From positions 393,001 to 457,000 of the forward strand of contig NZ_AULN01000012.1 of NCBI RefSeq assembly GCF_000422305.1: a stretch of 64,000 nt of DNA, read 5' to 3'. This stretch comes from Luteimonas mephitis DSM 12574 (GTDB lineage: Bacteria > Pseudomonadota > Gammaproteobacteria > Xanthomonadales > Xanthomonadaceae). A program made the position numbers and the translations under genes. The notes under the pieces were generated by a model. That model was not told the origin of the DNA and ran no database searches. It saw only the letters and a list, made by a program, of their open reading frames with translations. Shown one piece after another: positions 17,605 to 26,461 of this stretch (position 1 is the stretch's first letter; the number at the start of each line of letters is the position of its first letter).

Positions 17605-18210
17605 ATGTCCTCTACGCAGCAGTCGCGGGTGATTCCCGCCAACGAGTATCGCCGCGAACGCTGGCGCAACGGCTTCGGCTGGACCCGCGAGATCCACGCG
17701 CAGCGACCCGACCAGGGCGGCGACTGGAGCTGGCGGCTGTCGATCGCCGAAATCGAACGGGATGCGCCGTTCTCGGCGTTCCCCGGCGTCGACCGCGAGC
17801 TGGTGCTGCTGCGGGGCAACGGCCTGCGATTGCGCTTCGACGACGGCGAGGCGCACCTGCTCGAACCACCGCACGGCCGGCTGCGCTTCGCCGGCGAACG
17901 GGCGCTGACCGGCGAACTGGTCGACGGCCCCACGCACGATTTCAACCTGATGTGGCGACGCGACGCGATGGCAGCCGAACTGCTGCACCGGCCCCTGGTC
18001 GGGCCGATGGTGTTCTTTGCCGAACCGGGCACCATGTGGGCGCTGCACCTGCTGGCAGGCGAGGCGCGGTTCGGTGCAGGGTCCGGGTTGGCGCCGCTGC
18101 AGGCAGGCGATACGGCGCTGCTCGAGGAGCCGCAGCGGACGCGCTTCCTGCTGGATGGCGGCGGCGAACTGCTGGTGATCCGGCTGGCAGAGACCGCCGC
18201 GAACCCGTAG
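17605..18210 (+). CDS. hutD: HutD family protein
   Basis: Start at ATG 17605 gives 201 residues. The HutD (cupin-like) pattern is visible: RWRNGFGWTREIHAQ, WSWRLSIAEIERDAPFSAFP, DRELVLLRGNGLRLRF, THDFNLMWRRDA and a C-terminal GGELLVIRLA. HutD is linked to histidine utilisation in other bacteria and is proposed to bind a pathway intermediate, but no hut gene is nearby here, so the role in this organism is open. The stop codon TAG forms part of the GTAG foot of a REP palindrome. Confidence 0.87.
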   Translation: MSSTQQSRVIPANEYRRERWRNGFGWTREIHAQRPDQGGDWSWRLSIAEIERDAPFSAFPGVDRELVLLRGNGLRLRFDDGEAHLLEPPHGRLRFAGERALTGELVDGPTHDFNLMWRRDAMAAELLHRPLVGPMVFFAEPGTMWALHLLAGEARFGAGSGLAPLQAGDTALLEEPQRTRFLLDGGGELLVIRLAETAANP

Positions 18211-18274
18211 GAGCGCCCCACGGGCGCGATGCGCATTCCAGGCGGGCCAGACCGCGCCCGTGAGACGCTCCTGC
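18207..18274. repeat. GTAG-type REP palindrome
   Basis: Left arm GTAGGAGCGCCCCACGGGCG (from 18207) and right arm CGCGCCCGTGAGACGCTCCT (from 18253) pair imperfectly around a 24-nt spacer. The GTAG foot with GGAGCG matches the REP class typical of Stenotrophomonas and Xanthomonas relatives. A second copy lies at 26811-26877. The hutD TAG stop is inside the foot, and the flavoprotein gene ends 14 bp to the right. Confidence 0.85.
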
Positions 18275-18287
18275 CCGGCGGATCGAA

Positions 18288-19943
18288 TCAGTACACGTCG
18301 CGGCGGTAGCGCCCATCGCGCAGCAACTGCTCGACGAGCGCATCGCCCAGCACCTCGCGCAGTACGGCGTCCACGCCGGGGGCCATGCCCTGCAGGCTGC
18401 CGCAGACGTAGATGGCGGCGACGTCGTCGACCCACGTGCGCAGGGTGTCGGCGGCGTCGCGCAGGACGTGCTGGACGTAGCGGCGTTGGGCGTCGTCGCG
18501 CGAGAACGCGAGGTCGACGCGCTCGACCAGGCCGTCGGCCTGCCAGCGTTCGATGTCGTCGTGGCAGAGGAAATCATGGCCGCGGTTGCGTTCGCCGAAC
18601 AGCAGCCAGTTGCGCCGTGCCCCGGCTTCGGCGCGCGCGGCCAGGTGTGCGCGCAGGCCGGCGATGCCGGTGCCGTTGCCGATCAGGATCATCGGCCGCT
18701 GCGGCGCAGGCGGGTGGAAGTTGGGGTTGCCGCGGATGCGCAGGTCGATGGTCGCGCCCGGCTGTGCGTATTCGCACAGCCAGCCGCTGCCCAGGCCGCT
18801 GCGGCCGTCGGGGCGACGCATGTGCCGGACCAGCAGCTGCAGGTTGCCTTCCGAAGGCTGCGAGGCGATCGAGTATTCGCGGTGCGGCAGTGGCTTGAGG
18901 GTGTCGGCCAGGGCCTGCGCCTCCAGGCCGGCGACGGCGGCGGATTCCGGCAGGTGCGCGCGCGACAGCGCGTCGCCGAGCGCAAGCTGGCGGTCTCCGA
19001 AGCGGACTTGCGCAGCCGCTGGAAGCTGGAGCGCCGCGAGCAGCGACTCGACGGCGTCAGCCGCGTTGCGCGGGCCGATCTCGGCGATGTCGCCGGCCTG
19101 CCATGTCGGCTGCATGCCGGCGGGCGGCGAGAGGGCGAGGCGAAATACCGGACCGCCCACGCTGCCGGGATTGAGCTCGACGCGCTCGCGCAGCCGCCAC
19201 GGCTCATAGGTGACCGGCGACCAGTCCGACAGTTCCGGCTGCTGCGCGAGCAGGCCGAGGTGGTGCTGCCAGTGGCGCAGCGCGCCGGCGTCGCCGTTGT
19301 CGACTTCGACCAGGTCGAACAGCGGCGTCGCGCCTGCCTTGCGAAGCCACTGGTCGAGGCGATGGCCGAAGCCGCAGAAGTGCTCGTACTCGCGATCGCC
19401 CAGCGCCAGCACCGCGAACTGCAGCGACGGCAGCGTGGCCGGCGCGGCAAGCACGTCGCGGACGAAGGCCAGCGCCGGGTCGGGTGGATCACCCTCGCCG
19501 GTGGTGCTGGCCACGAACAGCGCGCGCGATGCCGTGGCCAGCGTGGCCGCGTCGACCTGCGCCAATGCGCGCAGCTGCACGTCCATGCCCGCGTCGGCGA
19601 GGGTGGCGGCAGTGCGCTCGGCAAGCTGCTGCGCGAACCCGGTCTGGCTGGCCCACGCGACCAGCACCTGATCGCCGCTCGTCGCCGCATCGCGCGCGCG
19701 GCGCGGACGCGAACGCGAACGCCACAGCAGTCGGCCGCTGATGGCGGCATACAACGTCATCGCGACCGCCGCCCAGATCCAGCGCATTCGCTGCGGCGAA
19801 GCCGGCCACCATGCGTCGTCATGCAGCGGGACGAAGGCAATGGCAAGTGCGAGCAAGCCAAGCAGTGCGAACCCGTTGCCGATCGCGGCGTACGGCACGC
19901 GACGCACGCCGGGAGTGCCCGTACTCGCGATGTTCGCGCTCAC
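18288..19943 (-). CDS. Membrane-anchored flavodoxin/ferredoxin-NADP-reductase type flavoprotein
   Basis: A 551-residue protein with two N-terminal membrane helices (about residues 22-42 and 54-70) and then a diflavin reductase: FMN flavodoxin domain from LVAWASQTGFAQQLAERTAA to DREYEHFCGFGHRLDQWL, FAD domain with HREYSIASQPSEGNLQLLVR (RxYS), and NADPH domain with PMILIGNGTGIAGLRAHLAA and VCGSLQGMAPGVDAVL. It resembles the sulfite reductase alpha-subunit/PepSY-linked reductases found with TonB receptors; here the PepSY module is a separate gene. A role in reducing ferric iron or siderophore at the inner membrane is inferred from context. Its ATG overlaps the apbE stop (ATGA). Confidence 0.88.
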   Translation of the reverse strand: MSANIASTGTPGVRRVPYAAIGNGFALLGLLALAIAFVPLHDDAWWPASPQRMRWIWAAVAMTLYAAISGRLLWRSRSRPRRARDAATSGDQVLVAWASQTGFAQQLAERTAATLADAGMDVQLRALAQVDAATLATASRALFVASTTGEGDPPDPALAFVRDVLAAPATLPSLQFAVLALGDREYEHFCGFGHRLDQWLRKAGATPLFDLVEVDNGDAGALRHWQHHLGLLAQQPELSDWSPVTYEPWRLRERVELNPGSVGGPVFRLALSPPAGMQPTWQAGDIAEIGPRNAADAVESLLAALQLPAAAQVRFGDRQLALGDALSRAHLPESAAVAGLEAQALADTLKPLPHREYSIASQPSEGNLQLLVRHMRRPDGRSGLGSGWLCEYAQPGATIDLRIRGNPNFHPPAPQRPMILIGNGTGIAGLRAHLAARAEAGARRNWLLFGERNRGHDFLCHDDIERWQADGLVERVDLAFSRDDAQRRYVQHVLRDAADTLRTWVDDVAAIYVCGSLQGMAPGVDAVLREVLGDALVEQLLRDGRYRRDVY

Positions 19944-20914
19944 GATGCGAGCAGCCGGGCAGTGAAAGCGGCGGTCATCCGGATGCCATCATCGCCGGCA
20001 TCGGCGGCGACCAAGCGCGCGGCAAGGCCGTTCGTCCGGGCAAATGCAAAGCCCTCGTCGAACCCCATCACGGTGAGCGCGGTGGCCCAGGCGTCGGCGC
20101 GCATCGCATCGTCGGCAATCACCGTCACCGCCGCAGGCGCGCGTTCGACCGGCGCACCCGTGCGCGGATCGAGCGTGTGCGCGAAGGTCCGGCCATCGTG
20201 TTCGAAGTGGTGCCAATGGACGCCGGACGTGGCCACGGCGAAATCCTCAAGCGCGAGCACGCAGGGCGTCGCGTCATCGGCATCGGGCGCGGCTTCGACC
20301 AGCACCCGCCACGGCGTGCCGTCCGGCTTGCGGCCGCAGCCGAACAGTTCGCCGCCGATGTCGACCAGCGCGTCGGCGATGCCGCGTTCGCGCAGGCAGG
20401 CCACCACCGCGTCCACGGCGTACCCCTTGGCGATCGCGGACAGGTCGAGCGCGATGCCGCCCGGCTGCAGCACCGCGGGCGGGTCGTCGCGCAGCGCGAT
20501 CCGCTGCCAGCCGATGCGCGCGCTGGCGGCGGCGACTTCGGCGGCATCCGCGACGCGCGGGTCGCGACCGCCGGCGCCGAATCCCCACAGGTCCACCAAC
20601 GGGCCGACCGTGGGGTCGTAGGCACCGTTGCTGGCCCGCGCGACGTCCAGCGCGCAGCGCAGCACCGCTTCGAACGGCTGCGGCAGCGCCTGCCAGCTGC
20701 CGGCCGCGGCGCGGTTGTAGCGGCTGATGTCCGACGCAGGCTCCCAGGTACTCATCTGCGCGACGATGCGGTCGAGCGTTGCCTGCACCGCGTCATGCAG
20801 CGGTGGCAGCGCCAGGCGCGCGTCGGCGGCCACGCACACGCGCCAGCGCGTGCCCATGGTGTCGCCATGGAGCACGTGCACGACGCGCGCGCCGGAAGTG
20901 GTGGTGTGGTTCAA
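19940..20914 (-). CDS. apbE: FAD:protein FMN transferase
   Basis: A 324-residue ApbE-family enzyme that moves FMN from FAD onto a Ser/Thr of a target protein. Family marks are MGTRWRVCVAADARL, ASNGAYDPTVGPLVDLWGFG, LDLSAIAKGYAVDAVVACLR, LVDIGGELFGCGRKPDGTPW, VATSGVHWHHFEHDG and DPRTGAPVERAP, then ADAWATALTVMG. No signal peptide or lipobox is seen at the given start, although many ApbE proteins are exported. The flavinylation target, expected to carry a DGxTGAT-like motif, was not found among the neighbours. It lies in the iron cluster between the DUF4198 and flavoprotein genes. Confidence 0.92.
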   Translation of the reverse strand: MNHTTTSGARVVHVLHGDTMGTRWRVCVAADARLALPPLHDAVQATLDRIVAQMSTWEPASDISRYNRAAAGSWQALPQPFEAVLRCALDVARASNGAYDPTVGPLVDLWGFGAGGRDPRVADAAEVAAASARIGWQRIALRDDPPAVLQPGGIALDLSAIAKGYAVDAVVACLRERGIADALVDIGGELFGCGRKPDGTPWRVLVEAAPDADDATPCVLALEDFAVATSGVHWHHFEHDGRTFAHTLDPRTGAPVERAPAAVTVIADDAMRADAWATALTVMGFDEGFAFARTNGLAARLVAADAGDDGIRMTAAFTARLLAS

Positions 20915-20967
20915 GGGCGAAGTCGCTGGCCGGGCGCCGTCGCCGCGGTGGCGCGACGGCGCATGGC

Positions 20968-21786
20968 TTACTGCGGCAGCACTTCCAGCGTGGCCACGTA
21001 GCCGAGCCGGCGCTGCTTTGCCTGCGGCATCGAGACCTTGTCGTCCAGCGCCGAGGCATCGAGCCAGTACATGCCGGCTTCCGGCCAGGTGACGCTGAAC
21101 TCGCCATTGGCGTCGGTGGTGGCCTTGATCTCGTCCTGCGCGTTGCGGTAGCGGGTGCCGCCGCGGACGATCTCGATGTCCAGGCCCGCCGCCGGCTTGC
21201 CGTCGATCTGGAAGCGGAACGTGGCCTGTTCGCCCGCGAACAGGTCATTGGGATGCGTCACCGGCACCAGTTCAAGGCCAATGCCATCGGGCTTGAGCGC
21301 GGTGTCGTTGGGCGAGCCGCTGGTGACGAAGGTCTCGACGCGGCTGATCGACTCGCCGACCTCCAGGTTCTTCGCGTCCTTCGGTACCTCGCTGGCGAAC
21401 GTTGCCGCGGTGCCGCGCCAGCGCCTGGGCTTGCCGTCCTGCTCCCAGCGGCCGGTGAGGTTGTGGCTGGTGATGCCGATCCTGTACGTGCCGGGCTGGG
21501 TGAGTTCGAGATCGAACACGCTGCGGTACTTGCCGGTGGCGGCGTTCTGCGTTTCCACCTTGCTGCCGTCGGGCGCGACGACCGCGACGTTGTCCAGCCG
21601 CAGCGGCACGTGGTTGAAGTAGAACAGGTCGTTGGACACCGCGGCATCGACCGTGATCCACGGGTTCTCACCGGCGATGACGGTCTGCGACGGCATCAGC
21701 CAGGCCTTGTGCGCGGATGCGGTGATCGGCAGCGCGGCGGCCAGGGCGAGTGCAAGTGCGACTGCTGGGGCGAGGGAATGCTTCAT
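20968..21786 (-). CDS. DUF4198 domain exported protein
   Basis: A 272-residue protein with a signal peptide ([19 protein letters not shown], cleavage before HKAWLMPS). DUF4198/NikM-like features: the mature N-terminus starts with His, [13 protein letters not shown], then [20 protein letters not shown], and a C-terminal [20 protein letters not shown], a beta-sandwich pattern. An N-terminal His in the mature protein is typical for metal binding in this family. Placed in the iron-uptake operon, a periplasmic metal-binding helper is likely; the metal is not known. Confidence 0.83.
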   Translation of the reverse strand: MKHSLAPAVALALALAAALPITASAHKAWLMPSQTVIAGENPWITVDAAVSNDLFYFNHVPLRLDNVAVVAPDGSKVETQNAATGKYRSVFDLELTQPGTYRIGITSHNLTGRWEQDGKPRRWRGTAATFASEVPKDAKNLEVGESISRVETFVTSGSPNDTALKPDGIGLELVPVTHPNDLFAGEQATFRFQIDGKPAAGLDIEIVRGGTRYRNAQDEIKATTDANGEFSVTWPEAGMYWLDASALDDKVSMPQAKQRRLGYVATLEVLPQ

Positions 21787-21826
21787 GGCGTGCTCCGGAA
21801 TTCGGACGGGATGGGAGAAGGCGCGA

Positions 21827-22342
21827 TCAGGGCTTGATCGCCAGCGCGACCGCGCCGAGTTCGGTCTTGCCCTGCGCCTTGCCGGACTGCGGCGCGGTCG
21901 CCGGCCAGGTGAAGGGGATCTTCAGCAGTTCGCGGCCGCCGACTTCGCGGACCGCCTCGACCACCAGCGTGTAGCTGCCGGGCGCGAGCTTCGCCAGCCG
22001 CGGGTCGGTGGAGTCGAAGCCCAGCGCGTGCTTGCCGGCCGGGCGCGTCGGCCCGGTGACGCCGTCCACCGGCAGGTCGAGCGTGCGCCCGGAGCGTCGC
22101 CACCACTGGCGAAGGTCGGGCAGCCACTTGGTGCCGTGGCCCTCCTTGGTGTCCTTGTCCTGGTACCAGACGGCGAGGTCGGCGACGGCCTTGCTGTCGG
22201 CGCCCTCGATCCAGACCGCCACGTAGGGTCGGTGGTACTCGGCGACCTTGAGCTGCGGGATCTGGACGTCGACGTCGAACTGCGCGGCGTACGCCGGCAT
22301 GGCAAGCAGGCCGCTGAGGGCGATGGTGAGCGTGACGCGCAT
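21827..22342 (-). CDS. DUF2271 domain exported protein
   Basis: A 171-residue protein with a signal peptide ([19 protein letters not shown]). The mature part has [40 protein letters not shown] and [20 protein letters not shown], then a C-terminal beta-rich half ([20 protein letters not shown]), which fits DUF2271. DUF2271 genes commonly sit beside PepSY and ApbE genes in iron-uptake loci, as here (31 bp from the PepSY gene, 40 bp from DUF4198). It probably acts in the periplasm with the PepSY protein; the mechanism is unknown. Confidence 0.82.
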   Translation of the reverse strand: MRVTLTIALSGLLAMPAYAAQFDVDVQIPQLKVAEYHRPYVAVWIEGADSKAVADLAVWYQDKDTKEGHGTKWLPDLRQWWRRSGRTLDLPVDGVTGPTRPAGKHALGFDSTDPRLAKLAPGSYTLVVEAVREVGGRELLKIPFTWPATAPQSGKAQGKTELGAVALAIKP

Positions 22343-22373
22343 GGAAACCTCGTCGATCGGAATCAGGGGAAAG

Positions 22374-23060
22374 TCAGTGGATGAACAGCAGCGCGAGCAG
22401 CACCGGTACCAGCAGGCCGAGGCCGACGTACGGCCAGGTCATGCGGCGCTGGCGCGCATGCATCTGCAGCAGGAACAGCCCGGTCACGGTGAACACCACG
22501 CAGGCGATCGCGAACACGTCGATGAACCAGCCCCACGCGGGGCCGGCATTGCGGCCCTTGTGCAGGTCGTTGAGGTACGAGATCCAGCCGCGTGCGGTGC
22601 GTTCGTACTCGACCGCGCCGTCGCCGCGCTGGATGCTCAGCCACGCATCCGCGCCGGGACCGGGCATCGACAGGTAGATCTCGTCCTGCGACCACTCGGC
22701 ATCGCGCGTGCCGATCGACGTGCCGAGCGTGTCATCGAGCCATTCGGCCACCGCGCCCGGCAGCGGCGCGTTGCCTTCCTCGCGCGTGCCGAGCGCCTGC
22801 AGCAGCGGCGCGGGCAGGGTGGCGGCCTGGTTGGCGACCTGCGGATCGCCCTCGATCTTCGCCGCGTGGTTGAGGGTGATGCCGGTGACCGCGAACAGCA
22901 GCATGCCGACCAGGCAGACCGCCGAACTGATCCAGTGCCACTGGTGCAGGGTGCGCAGCCAGAAGCCGCGGCGTTGTTGCGCGGGTACGGGGTCGCTTGA
23001 AGAAAAGGAAGGCGGTGGCAAGGCGGGAGATTCGGCGCGGAAAGGCACAGTATAGAGCAT
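22374..23060 (-). CDS. PepSY-associated transmembrane protein
   Basis: Up to 228 residues with one N-terminal helix ([20 protein letters not shown]), a periplasmic PepSY-like segment, and two C-terminal helices ([20 protein letters not shown] and [19 protein letters not shown]). The lead-in [12 protein letters not shown] with paired His and Trp is typical for PepSY_TM proteins, which are thought to move electrons in siderophore or ferric iron reduction. The start is uncertain: ATG 23060 lies between the Fur site and a TATACT box (23049-23054), so a promoter would start transcription inside the reading frame. In-frame alternatives are GTG 23048 and TTG 23021. Confidence 0.85.
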   Translation of the reverse strand: MLYTVPFRAESPALPPPSFSSSDPVPAQQRRGFWLRTLHQWHWISSAVCLVGMLLFAVTGITLNHAAKIEGDPQVANQAATLPAPLLQALGTREEGNAPLPGAVAEWLDDTLGTSIGTRDAEWSQDEIYLSMPGPGADAWLSIQRGDGAVEYERTARGWISYLNDLHKGRNAGPAWGWFIDVFAIACVVFTVTGLFLLQMHARQRRMTWPYVGLGLLVPVLLALLFIH

Positions 23061-23080
23061 GGATGAGAATCATTCTCACG
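23049..23080 (-). promoter_or_regulatory. Fur box with overlapping promoter, PepSY gene
   Basis: TGAGAATCATTCTCA (23064-23078) is a perfect 15-bp palindrome with the Fur consensus core. Leftward of it, a minus-strand TATACT (23049-23054) is a strong -10 candidate, so a bound Fur would cover the -35 region. It probably controls PepSY-DUF2271-DUF4198-apbE-flavoprotein separately from the TonB receptor gene. Confidence 0.85.
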
Positions 23081-23136
23081 TCTGGCGCCAGTAATCGCTC
23101 GTGTCGTGCGGTTGCCCTGGCCGTCGGTTCTTGCTC

Positions 23137-23826
23137 TCAGGTCTCCGCCCAGCGCCGCAGCAGGTTGTGGTACACGCCGGTCAGCTGCAGCAGCGCGGCG
23201 CGGTCGGCGCCGGATCGGGTCAGGCTCTGGATCGACGCGTCGAGCTCGAACAGTAGCCGCCGCTGGCCGTCGTCGCGAACCAGGCTTTGCACCCAGAAGA
23301 ACGACGCCAGCCGCGCGCCCCGCGTGACCGGTTCGACCCGGTGCAGACTGCTCGACGGATAGATGATCAGGTCGCCGGCCGGCAGTTTGACCTCGTGCTC
23401 GCCGTAGGTGTCGTGGACGACCAGTTCGCCGCCGTCGTACTCGTCCGGTTCGCACAGGAACAGCGTGCACGAGATGTCCGTGCGCAATGCCCCGATGGGC
23501 TGGCCGGGCATGGCCACGTGCATCACCGAGCCGTCGACGTGCAGTCCGTACTGGCCGCCGCCGTGGTAGCGGTTGAAGCGCGGCGGCAGCGTGCGCAGCG
23601 GCAGCACCGCGGCGTGGTACAGCGGGCTGGCCGCGAGTGCCGCGAGCACCGCCGCGCCGAGTTCGCGCGCCAGCGGCGAGCCGTCGGCCAGCTGCTGGTT
23701 GCGCTTGACCTGCGCGCCCTGCGCGCCGACCGTCGCCTTGCCGTCGATCCATTCGCCGCCGTCGAGCGCCTTGCGGAAATGCGCCACCTGCGCAGCATCG
23801 AGGATCGCGGGGACGTGCAGCAGCAT
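23137..23826 (-). CDS. PiuC-like Fe(II)/2-oxoglutarate PKHD hydroxylase
   Basis: A 229-residue PKHD-type dioxygenase. The iron triad is visible as H96-x-D98 in [11 protein letters not shown] and H162 in [10 protein letters not shown], with R172 for 2-oxoglutarate in [14 protein letters not shown]. The N-terminal part ([20 protein letters not shown]) is a usual PiuC/YbiX start. PiuC genes sit next to catecholate receptor genes (PiuA/Fiu) and are iron-repressed; the in vivo substrate is unknown. It lies 36 bp after the TonB receptor gene, so the two form an operon. Cytoplasmic. Confidence 0.92.
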   Translation of the reverse strand: MLLHVPAILDAAQVAHFRKALDGGEWIDGKATVGAQGAQVKRNQQLADGSPLARELGAAVLAALAASPLYHAAVLPLRTLPPRFNRYHGGGQYGLHVDGSVMHVAMPGQPIGALRTDISCTLFLCEPDEYDGGELVVHDTYGEHEVKLPAGDLIIYPSSSLHRVEPVTRGARLASFFWVQSLVRDDGQRRLLFELDASIQSLTRSGADRAALLQLTGVYHNLLRRWAET

Positions 23827-23862
23827 GGTGGAGTTTCCTCGAGGCCCTGGCAGCGATGCGGG

Positions 23863-26205
23863 TCAGAAGCGGATGTCGGCGCTGAGCACGAAGGTGCGCG
23901 GCGCGCCCGGAGTGTAGCGGTAGCCACTCTTGTTGATGGCGGCGACGTACTGCTTGTCGAACAGGTTGTAACCGTTCAGGCGCAGGCTGACGTTGTCGCT
24001 GATCGCGTACGAGACCATCGCGTCGTACACCGTCCATGACTTGGTGTATTCCGGCGTGCCGACCGCGCCGTCGCTGCCCCTGTGCAGGCCGCCGGTGTAG
24101 CGGATGCCGCCGCCGACGGTCAGCCCGGACGGGAACTGGTAGGTCGTCCAGCTGGTGATCGCTTCGTCCGGCGTGTAGGTCAGGTGGTTGCTGCCGTCCT
24201 CGCTCACGGCGGCGCCCTCCCTGACACTGGCGTCCTGGTGCAGGTAGCCCAGCGAGATGTTCCAGTTGTCGGTGATGTTGCCGACCGCGGACACCTCGAC
24301 GCCCTGCACGCGCTTCTCGCCGGTCTGCGAATAGCCGCCCGGCACGGTGTCGTCGGCGGTGATCTCGTTGGTCACGGTGGTCTGGAACAGCGCCAGGTTC
24401 AGCGCCAGGCCGCTGCCGGGCGCCACCCACTTGGCGCCGACCTCGTAGGTCCGCGCCTTCTGCGGGTCGTTGTTGACGTTGTCGGCGCTGTTGGCGGCGG
24501 TGCTCAGGCTGAAGTTGGCGCCGCCCGGCGGCTGCTGCGACAGCGCGGCGTTGGCATACAGGCTCAGCACCTCGACCGGCTTGTACACCGCACCGAGCTT
24601 GTAGTTGAGCAGGGTGTCGGAGGACTTCAGGTCGGCGATGGAAATGATGCTGCCGTCGGCGACGCCGCTCGGGCAGGCGATGCCGCGCCGCGGCAGCGGA
24701 ACCACCGTGGTGCAGATGCCGGTGGCGTCGTAACGGGTGGTGTAGCGGTCGGCGCGGACGCCGGCGGTGAGCAGGAAGCGCTCGCCGAATTTAAGCGTGT
24801 CGAACGCGTACAGCGCCGCGGTGTCGGTCCTGCCGTTGGCCACCGTGCCGTTGCGGCCGTAGGCCAGCGTGCCGGTGCCGCGCCAGTCCGGGTTGTACAG
24901 GCTGGCCGGGTCGAGCGCGCTGTCGATGGCGATGCCGTGGGCGGTTTGTTCCTCGCGGGTCAGTTCCAGTCCCGCGCTGAGGAAATGATCGACCGCGCCG
25001 GTGGCGAAATCCGCGCGCAGGTTCAGCTGGTCGGTGAGGATCGTGTTCTGCTGGTCGCGGCTGCTGAAGGTGCCGCGCGCCAGGGTGTAGGTGGACAGGT
25101 CGTCCTTGTCCGTCCAGTGGATGTTGCCGGCCTGCTCGTCGCCGGGTGTGCCGCCGGTGCCCATGAAGGCGGTGATGAGGTAGTCCTGCCTGGTCTTTCC
25201 CCAGCGCAGCGTGTTGCTCAGTTTCAGCGTGTCGGAGAAGTCGTGCTCGAACCGGAGCGTGGCCATCTGCGAGGTCACGTCGTCATGGTCGAACTCGCTG
25301 CCGTAGAAGTTCTCCGGATCGACCGGATGCCCGGCCAGTTGCTCCAGGCCCGGCTGCGGCGCCCAACTGGGCAGGCCGATGGTCGGCACCAGGCCGTCCG
25401 GCACGTTGTCCTGCTTCACGTACAGCAGGTTGAGGAACACGCGCGTGTCGCTGCCCAGGCCGAAGCCCAGCGACGGCGCGATGCCCCAGCGCGAGTTGTT
25501 GACGTGGTCGCGGCCGGCCACGTCGCTGTCCTGCCACATTCCGCTCAGGCGCAGCGCGCCGGTTTCACCCAGCCGCGTGTTCCAGTCGGCGGTGGCGCGC
25601 TGCTGGCCGTCGTTCCCGGCAGAAATGCTGGCGGAGGCCGCTTCGCGCAGGCTGGCCTGCCTGGACACCATGTTGATCGCGCCGGTCGGCGCCGAGCGGC
25701 CGGTGTCGGTGCCGGCCGGGCCCTTCACCACTTCCACCTGGTCGATGTTGAACAGGTCGCGCGATACCGCGCCGAGGTCGCGCGCACCGTCGACGAAGAT
25801 GCTGCTGGAGGTGTCGAAGCCGCGCATGTAGAGCGCATCGCCGGTGGTGGTATTGCCGTTTTCACCGGCATAGAACGTGCCCACGCCGGGACTGTTGCGC
25901 AACGCTTCGGCCAGGGTGGTTGCGCCCTGCTGCTGGAGCAGTTCCTTGTCGAGCACCTCGATGGTCTGCGGGGTGTCCTGCAGGGTCTGGGTGAACTTGG
26001 GCGAGACCACGAAGCTGTTCAGCCCGTGCACTTCGACCGTTTCGAGCGTCTTGGCCTGCGGCTCCGGGCTGGGGCCCGAATCGACCTCCTGGGCCACGGC
26101 GCTGGCCGGCAGCCCCAGTGCGAGGCTGGTGAGCAGGGTGGCGGCGGTGAGGGACTGGGGCGACTTGGCCGGAACGGCGTGCTTGCGACTCTTGATGTGG
26201 ACCAT
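23863..26205 (-). CDS. TonB-dependent siderophore receptor (Fiu/PiuA-like)
   Basis: Start at ATG 26205, preceded by GAAGG, gives 780 residues with a signal peptide (residues 1-38, LTSLALGLPASAVAQ). The plug domain runs from KTLETVEVHGLNSFVVSPKF through TPQTIEVLDKELLQQQGATT and LAEALRNSPGVGTFYAGENG to VEVVKGPAGTDTGRSAPTGA; the rest is a 22-strand barrel ending in TFVLSADIRF with the C-terminal Phe needed for assembly. It transports a ferric siderophore, probably a catecholate, across the outer membrane. Gene context with piuC and a Fur box supports that. A longer frame reaching 26397 would start before the promoter and is not used. Confidence 0.94.
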   Translation of the reverse strand: MVHIKSRKHAVPAKSPQSLTAATLLTSLALGLPASAVAQEVDSGPSPEPQAKTLETVEVHGLNSFVVSPKFTQTLQDTPQTIEVLDKELLQQQGATTLAEALRNSPGVGTFYAGENGNTTTGDALYMRGFDTSSSIFVDGARDLGAVSRDLFNIDQVEVVKGPAGTDTGRSAPTGAINMVSRQASLREAASASISAGNDGQQRATADWNTRLGETGALRLSGMWQDSDVAGRDHVNNSRWGIAPSLGFGLGSDTRVFLNLLYVKQDNVPDGLVPTIGLPSWAPQPGLEQLAGHPVDPENFYGSEFDHDDVTSQMATLRFEHDFSDTLKLSNTLRWGKTRQDYLITAFMGTGGTPGDEQAGNIHWTDKDDLSTYTLARGTFSSRDQQNTILTDQLNLRADFATGAVDHFLSAGLELTREEQTAHGIAIDSALDPASLYNPDWRGTGTLAYGRNGTVANGRTDTAALYAFDTLKFGERFLLTAGVRADRYTTRYDATGICTTVVPLPRRGIACPSGVADGSIISIADLKSSDTLLNYKLGAVYKPVEVLSLYANAALSQQPPGGANFSLSTAANSADNVNNDPQKARTYEVGAKWVAPGSGLALNLALFQTTVTNEITADDTVPGGYSQTGEKRVQGVEVSAVGNITDNWNISLGYLHQDASVREGAAVSEDGSNHLTYTPDEAITSWTTYQFPSGLTVGGGIRYTGGLHRGSDGAVGTPEYTKSWTVYDAMVSYAISDNVSLRLNGYNLFDKQYVAAINKSGYRYTPGAPRTFVLSADIRF

Positions 26206-26385
26206 GTTGCCTTCGTTGCGGTATGGGTGGCGCCCGGCCGGCCAGACGCGCACACGGGCGGGAGGCGGCGGACATCCGGAACCTCGTAGCGGGCCTGTGG
26301 GCGGGCTGGGGGCGGTTTGGATTCGACGCGGTCTTTCGGGGCCAGGGCCTGGGTCTGGCGCCGGAGAGGGCGGCGGAGTGCGCGT

Positions 26386-26418
26386 ATTCAACCGCAAACG
26401 ATAATGATTCGCAATACT
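26386..26418 (-). promoter_or_regulatory. Fur box and promoter of the TonB receptor gene
   Basis: Minus-strand AGTATTGCGAATCATTATC (26418 down to 26400) matches the 19-bp Fur consensus at 14 positions, with the right half AATCATTATC perfect. Over it lies a promoter: TTGCGA (26414-26409), 17-bp spacer and TTGAAT (26391-26386). Fur binding would block it. It leaves a leader of about 170 nt before the ATG, in which I see nothing further. Confidence 0.8.
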
Positions 26419-26461
26419 TTTCGCATTGGCGGTGCAGCGCGGTCCGGGAGCGGGGCGATTC

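Noticed and set aside
24082-26289. A 735-residue rightward frame opposite the TonB receptor
   Set aside because: It mirrors the receptor gene on the other strand; composition is Arg/Ala/Gly/Val-rich without domains, and the receptor reading is certain.
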